Part shown: piece after piece, positions 38,858 to 41,898 of the stretch
Numbering within the stretch: the first letter of the stretch is position 1
Layout: every line of letters starts with the position of its first letter
Source: an uncultured Clostridia bacterium
GTDB lineage: Bacteria; Bacillota; Clostridia; Oscillospirales; Oscillospiraceae
Assembly: GCA_947307365.1 (NCBI GenBank)
Contig: CAMZIY010000004.1
Span: 1 to 41,898, forward strand
Length of the DNA: 41,898 nt
Reading direction: 5' to 3'
Notes under the pieces: generated by a model
What the model was told of the DNA's origin: nothing
Databases searched by the model: none
What the model saw: the letters and a program-made list of their open reading frames with translations, nothing else
Position numbers and translations under genes: made by a program

Positions 38858-39904
38858 ATGAACAAGCTTTCTTTGAAAAAGTACACGGATTTCCTGATGA
38901 AGGAGACCGAGACCCTGCTGAACATCGACTCCCCCACCGGCTACACGGAGGACGCGGCTTCCTGGGTGCTGGGGGAATTTCAAAAGCTCGGCTTCGACGC
39001 CCGTCTCACCAACAAGGGCGGCGTTCTGGTCTCCTTCGGAGGGGAGGATCGGGAAAACGGTCTTCTCCTGGAGGCCCATACGGACACCCTGGGGGGCATG
39101 GTGGCGGAGATCAAGGGGAACGGACGGCTCCGGCTCACCAATCTCGGGGGCATGAATCCCAACAACGCCGAGACGGAAAACGTGCGGGTGGTGACGAAAT
39201 TCAGCGGCGTCTATGAGGGCACCTTCCAGCTCTGCAACGCCTCCATCCACGTGAACGGGGAATACAACAGCACCAAGCGGGACTGGGATACCTGCGAGGT
39301 GGTGCTGGACGAGGACGTGAAGACGAAGGAGGATACCCAGAAGCTGGGCGTCGCCGTGGGGGATATCGTCTGCTTCGAGCCCAACGTGCGGATCACCGGG
39401 TCCGGCTATATCAAATCCCGCTTCCTGGACGATAAGCTCAGCGTGGGCATCCTGCTGGGCCTGGCCAGATATATCCGGGAGAAAAAAATCACGCCGAAGC
39501 GTGCGGTCTACGCCCATATCACGGTGTTCGAAGAGGTGGGCCACGGCGGCTGCGGCAGCGTCCCGGACGGCTGCACCGAGGCCATCTCCGTGGACATGGG
39601 CTGCGTGGGGGAAGGCCTGGCCTGCACGGAAAAGCAGGTCTCCATCTGCGCCAAGGACAGCGGCGGACCCTACAGCTACCCGGTGGTGAAGGGGCTCATC
39701 GAAGCGGCGCAGCGCAGCGGCGCGGATTACGCAGTGGATATCTACCCCCACTACGGCAGCGACGTGGAAGCCACCCTGGAGGCGGGAAGCGACCTGCGCC
39801 ACGGGCTGATCGGCGCCGGGGTCTACGCCTCCCACGGCTATGAAAGGAGCCACCGGGACGGGGCGGAAAACACCCTCCGCCTGCTCATCGCCTACGCTCT
39901 GTAG
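38858..39904 (+). CDS. M42-family glutamyl-aminopeptidase-type metallopeptidase
   Basis: A 348-residue two-metal aminopeptidase. The metal ligands are visible: H in LLEAHTDTLGG, D in SRFLDDKLS, E-E in TVFEEVGHGG, D in AISVDMGC and H in ASHGYERSH. M42 enzymes form dodecameric tetrahedra and trim peptides in the cytoplasm. The length and order of motifs are normal. It has GGAAAGGAACGG before the ATG and no terminator of its own: its stop is only nine bases from the end of the converging flavin reductase. Confidence 0.93.
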   Translation: MNKLSLKKYTDFLMKETETLLNIDSPTGYTEDAASWVLGEFQKLGFDARLTNKGGVLVSFGGEDRENGLLLEAHTDTLGGMVAEIKGNGRLRLTNLGGMNPNNAETENVRVVTKFSGVYEGTFQLCNASIHVNGEYNSTKRDWDTCEVVLDEDVKTKEDTQKLGVAVGDIVCFEPNVRITGSGYIKSRFLDDKLSVGILLGLARYIREKKITPKRAVYAHITVFEEVGHGGCGSVPDGCTEAISVDMGCVGEGLACTEKQVSICAKDSGGPYSYPVVKGLIEAAQRSGADYAVDIYPHYGSDVEATLEAGSDLRHGLIGAGVYASHGYERSHRDGAENTLRLLIAYAL

Positions 39905-39913
39905 CGCGCTTTT

Positions 39914-40480
39914 TCAGGCATTCAGAAATCCGGCGAGCCGTGAAGCGGCTGCAAGCGCCTCCCCGTCCTCACCGGCGGGGAGGTCGTTCGTCCCATGGCT
40001 GCACACCAGGGGGAAGATCTCCCGGACGTTCAGCTGGCGGAGCAGGATCTTCGCCGTGGCATAGGGCCGTTTGGGGTCCCCGTCCCCGCCCCCCGCCAGG
40101 ATGACGCCGCCCTTTTTCGGTCGGATCCCCGGGTCCTCGTTCCGGAAGGCCCGGGCGGAATAATAGACCTGGAACCGGCTGGCCACGTCCAGCAGCTTCC
40201 CCGTCAGCTCCGCGTAGTAGATGGGCGAGGCGACGACCACGCTGTCGCAGGTCTCGATATACGGATAGATCTCCTGCATTTCGTCCCGCAGGACGCAGCG
40301 CTTCTCCCGGCGGCAGGCCCGGCAGTCGACGCAGGGGGAGATATCCGCCCGGTAGCAGTCCACCACCCGGTATTCCCCCGCGAGGCCCTCCGTCAGCGCC
40401 CGGATCAGGGCGGCGGTGTCCCCCTGCTTCCGGGGGGATCCGTTGAAGATCAGCGTTTTTCTGACCGAAGCATCTCCCAT
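39914..40480 (-). CDS. NAD(P)H-dependent flavodoxin-like reductase
   Basis: A 188-residue flavoprotein of the NADPH-dependent FMN reductase family. The FMN loop is FNGSPRKQGDTAAL (about 12-25), SPIYYAELTGKL (about 85-96) is the conserved middle block, and a Cys-rich insert CVDCRACRREKRC (about 51-63) marks the iron-sulfur-flavoprotein-like subgroup common in anaerobes. It may reduce quinones, flavins or disulfides. GAGGGAGGGAGACCC precedes the ATG. No promoter is seen directly upstream, so it may be read with the GNAT gene. It lies tail to tail with the M42 gene. Confidence 0.9.
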   Translation of the reverse strand: MGDASVRKTLIFNGSPRKQGDTAALIRALTEGLAGEYRVVDCYRADISPCVDCRACRREKRCVLRDEMQEIYPYIETCDSVVVASPIYYAELTGKLLDVASRFQVYYSARAFRNEDPGIRPKKGGVILAGGGDGDPKRPYATAKILLRQLNVREIFPLVCSHGTNDLPAGEDGEALAAASRLAGFLNA

Positions 40481-40498
40481 GGGTCTCCCTCCCTCGTC

Positions 40499-40547
40499 GC
40501 GTCCCGGTCCTTCAGGCCCGCTGCCTGAACCGGGACGCCGTTTTTTT
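40499..40547 (+). terminator. Strong plus-strand terminator upstream of the reductase gene
   Basis: GCGTCCCGG (40499-40507) pairs with CCGGGACGC (40530-40538), and TTCAGG with CCTGAA inside it, leaving a TCC bulge and a seven-base loop; seven T residues follow. No plus-strand gene ends here, so it may stop transcripts running on from the M42 gene. A second 7-bp hairpin (CCCGGGA/TCCCGGG) lies at 40556-40572. Confidence 0.8.
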
Positions 40548-40576
40548 GCTCCCTCCCCGGGACAGTCCCGGGATCG

Positions 40577-41101
40577 TCAATCGGTGAGATCGATCCAATA
40601 CCGCTCCAGATCTATGTTTTCCTCGGGTTCATGGACCGTGGATTCGTAAACGCCGCCGTTCTTCAGGATCGTTTTTTTGCTGCCCTCATTGCCGCTGATA
40701 CAGGTGATCAGCACCCGATCCAGTCCCAGCTCCCTGCATATCGGCAAAACCATTTTCAGCATCAGCGCCGCATATCCCTTGCGCCGTTCACCCGGCGCGA
40801 CGGAATACCCGATATGGCCCCCGTACTTTTCCAGGTAAGGATTGAAGCAATGCCGGATCTGGATCATGCCGACGATCTTCCCGTCCTCTTCCCGCACCAG
40901 CATATACTGGGTGGACGGGACCTTCCCCCGGGGAACGGTACGAGGGTCCTTCAAGCTGTCCGAATAAGCGATCCAGTCCCGGGGGTCTTCAAACTTTCTG
41001 AGGGCCCCGGTGCCGTCCATGGAATCGCCGCCGGTGAGAAACGCGTTTCGGTATTCCCGGATCTGTTCTTCGTATTCTGTCGTGGGTTCGATCAGTCTCA
41101 T
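40577..41101 (-). CDS. GNAT-family N-acetyltransferase
   Basis: A 174-residue acetyltransferase. The acetyl-CoA loop is SVAPGERRKGYAALMLKMVLPICRELGLDRVLITC (about 107-140), with the preceding strand VGMIQIRH and the later GNEGSKKTILKNGGVYE block. Family members acetylate small molecules or protein N-termini; the substrate is unknown. ATG 41101 is preferred to 41107 because AAGGAGA lies six bases before it. A clear promoter lies about 90 bases upstream. It may be cotranscribed with the flavin reductase. Confidence 0.9.
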   Translation of the reverse strand: MRLIEPTTEYEEQIREYRNAFLTGGDSMDGTGALRKFEDPRDWIAYSDSLKDPRTVPRGKVPSTQYMLVREEDGKIVGMIQIRHCFNPYLEKYGGHIGYSVAPGERRKGYAALMLKMVLPICRELGLDRVLITCISGNEGSKKTILKNGGVYESTVHEPEENIDLERYWIDLTD

Positions 41102-41196
41102 GATCATTCTCCTTATTTTCCGAGCTGAAACCTCCGAATCACCGGTGCCGTTGAAACAGCCGGTGGGGTCCTTTGCGATCCCGGAGAACCGATGTC

Positions 41197-41225
41197 ATTG
41201 TATTCGTTCGGGCGGAGATAGTCAA
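41197..41225 (-). promoter_or_regulatory. Promoter for the GNAT gene
   Basis: TTGACT (-35, 41220-41225) and TACAAT (-10, 41197-41202) with a 17-base spacer on the minus strand. The leader of about 90 bases can form a small hairpin with CACCGG and CCGGTG arms (41142-41167 area). Confidence 0.83.
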
Positions 41226-41266
41226 TGAAGGGCGTCTGCTGGCTGGAAGCGGCACCCCGGTGCAGG

Positions 41267-41296
41267 AAAAGAAGCGGATGGAAACCCATCCGCTTC
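41267..41296. terminator. Terminator for the repeat-protein gene, probably bidirectional
   Basis: A perfect 11-bp stem (GAAGCGGATGG at 41271-41281 with CCATCCGCTTC at 41286-41296) and four-base loop, with TTTT directly after it on the minus strand. The plus side has CCGTTTTGCTTTT. Confidence 0.87.
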
Positions 41297-41323
41297 CCGT
41301 TTTGCTTTTCGCCCGGGCGGGGC

Positions 41324-41898
41324 TCAGCCCGTCACCGTGACGGCGGCGCTCAGCTTGTTGACCTTGGCGTCGGCGGCGTCCTTCACGTAGACCCTGACCT
41401 TGTAGGCCCCCGCCTCCGTGGGGGTATAGCTGAAGGTGTTCGTTGTGCTGTAGGACCGGGTCTTGACCTTGGTCCCGTCCTTGTAGAGGATGAAGTAATA
41501 CTGCAGCGTTCCGGTTCCGCCGGTGGCCGTGGCGGTCCAGGTGATCTTCTCGCCGGTGGCAGCGCTGGTCTTATTCGCCTTGATGCTGCTGATGGTGAGC
41601 TCCGCTCCCGCGGTCACCGTGACAGCGGCGCTCAGCTTGTTGACCTTGGCGTCGCCGGCGTCCTTCACGTAGACCCTGACCTTATAGGTCCCCGCATCCG
41701 TGGGGGTATAGCTGAAGGTGTTCGCTGTGCTGTAGGCGCGGGTCTTGACCTTGGTCCCATCCTTGTACACGATGAAGTAGTACTGCAGCGTTCCGGTACC
41801 GCCGGCGGCCGTTGCCGTCCAGGTGATCGTCTCGCCGGTGGCGGCGCTGGTCTTATTCGCCTTGATGCTGCTGATGGTGAGCTCCGCTCCCGCGGTCA
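41324..41898 (-). CDS. Secreted repeat protein, C-terminal part only
   Basis: The frame is open to the right edge (the start lies outside), giving at least 190 residues. They consist of tandem Ig-like repeats of 94 residues: ELTISSIKANKTSAATGE, then ITWTATATGGTGTLQYYF, a YKDGTKVKTRSYSTTNTFSY turn, YKVRVYVKDA and a closing VNKLSAAVTVT. The pattern of three Tyr-rich strands recalls Y_Y_Y/Ig-like modules of surface proteins. The protein ends with the last repeat (SAAVTVTG) and has no LPXTG anchor or other wall-attachment signal at the C-terminus. Its N-terminal part, function and partners are not visible. Confidence 0.8.
   Translation of the reverse strand, partial: TAGAELTISSIKANKTSAATGETITWTATAAGGTGTLQYYFIVYKDGTKVKTRAYSTANTFSYTPTDAGTYKVRVYVKDAGDAKVNKLSAAVTVTAGAELTISSIKANKTSAATGEKITWTATATGGTGTLQYYFILYKDGTKVKTRSYSTTNTFSYTPTEAGAYKVRVYVKDAADAKVNKLSAAVTVTG
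41334..41898 (-). repeat. Tandem 282-bp coding repeats
   Basis: Two adjacent in-frame units (41334-41615 and 41616-41897) of exactly 282 bases. I count about 18 differences between them, roughly 94 percent identity. Most differences are silent or conservative, for example KDAADA versus KDAGDA and ILYKDG versus IVYKDG. Confidence 0.92.

Overview
The window is GC-rich, densely coding DNA from what looks like a spore-forming anaerobic Firmicute of the class Clostridia; Oscillospiraceae-like is my inference from gene content and base composition. Supporting signs are the sporulation pair yabP-yabQ, a SepF/DivIVA division cluster, a long-form hibernation factor, Shine-Dalgarno-led genes, intrinsic terminators, several O2-averse Fe-S proteins and a small CXXC protein of the type named after C. 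difficile CD1871A. I see no tRNA, rRNA, CRISPR array, insertion sequence or phage gene. No stretch longer than about 300 bases lacks a gene; the largest gaps (about 210-220 bases near 2111-2323 and 41102-41323) hold promoters, leaders or terminators. Layout, left to right: the tail of a MATE transporter; a minus-strand M23 peptidase and flavin reductase; a plus-strand cell-envelope/sporulation operon yabP-yabQ-divIC-S1 protein, then hpf and an orphan ParB-like protein. From 16857 down to 5469 lies one long minus-strand run: tadA, YfbR-like HD hydrolase, ACT protein, PFL (UPF0210) protein, miaA, hfq, HlyD-like protein, yggS, sepF, divIVA, ileS, lspA, rluD-like. Its second half matches the B. 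subtilis order ylmE-sepF-divIVA-ileS-lspA-ylyB. From 16.9 to 20.8 kb are small housekeeping units: CBS protein, arylamine N-acetyltransferase, LysM lipoprotein, DMT transporter, YbaK deacylase and a phosphodiesterase. From 20.8 to 26.0 kb is a tightly overlapping plus-strand operon: an FAD/Fe-S/CCG-domain oxidoreductase, a small CXXC redox protein, an AMP-ligase-like protein, a YdcF-like protein and an APH-fold kinase. It is read from a consensus promoter that shares its -35 hexamer with the divergent phosphodiesterase gene. The right third carries a BlaI/BlaR1 regulatory pair with two clear operators, a MoxR-DUF58-transglutaminase operon, a TlpA-CXXC-membrane ferredoxin operon, an ECF sigma/anti-sigma pair, a dehydrogenase-M42 peptidase operon, a flavin reductase, a GNAT acetyltransferase and the C-terminus of a secreted protein built of 94-residue repeats. 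The least explained systems are (1) the oxidoreductase/redox protein/ligase operon, whose flavoprotein lacks the usual NAD(P)H domain, (2) the TlpA-CXXC-ferredoxin operon, which could send electrons across the membrane, (3) the BlaR1 homologue whose sensor region does not look like a penicillin-binding domain, and (4) the divergent promoter pair with one shared palindromic -35.
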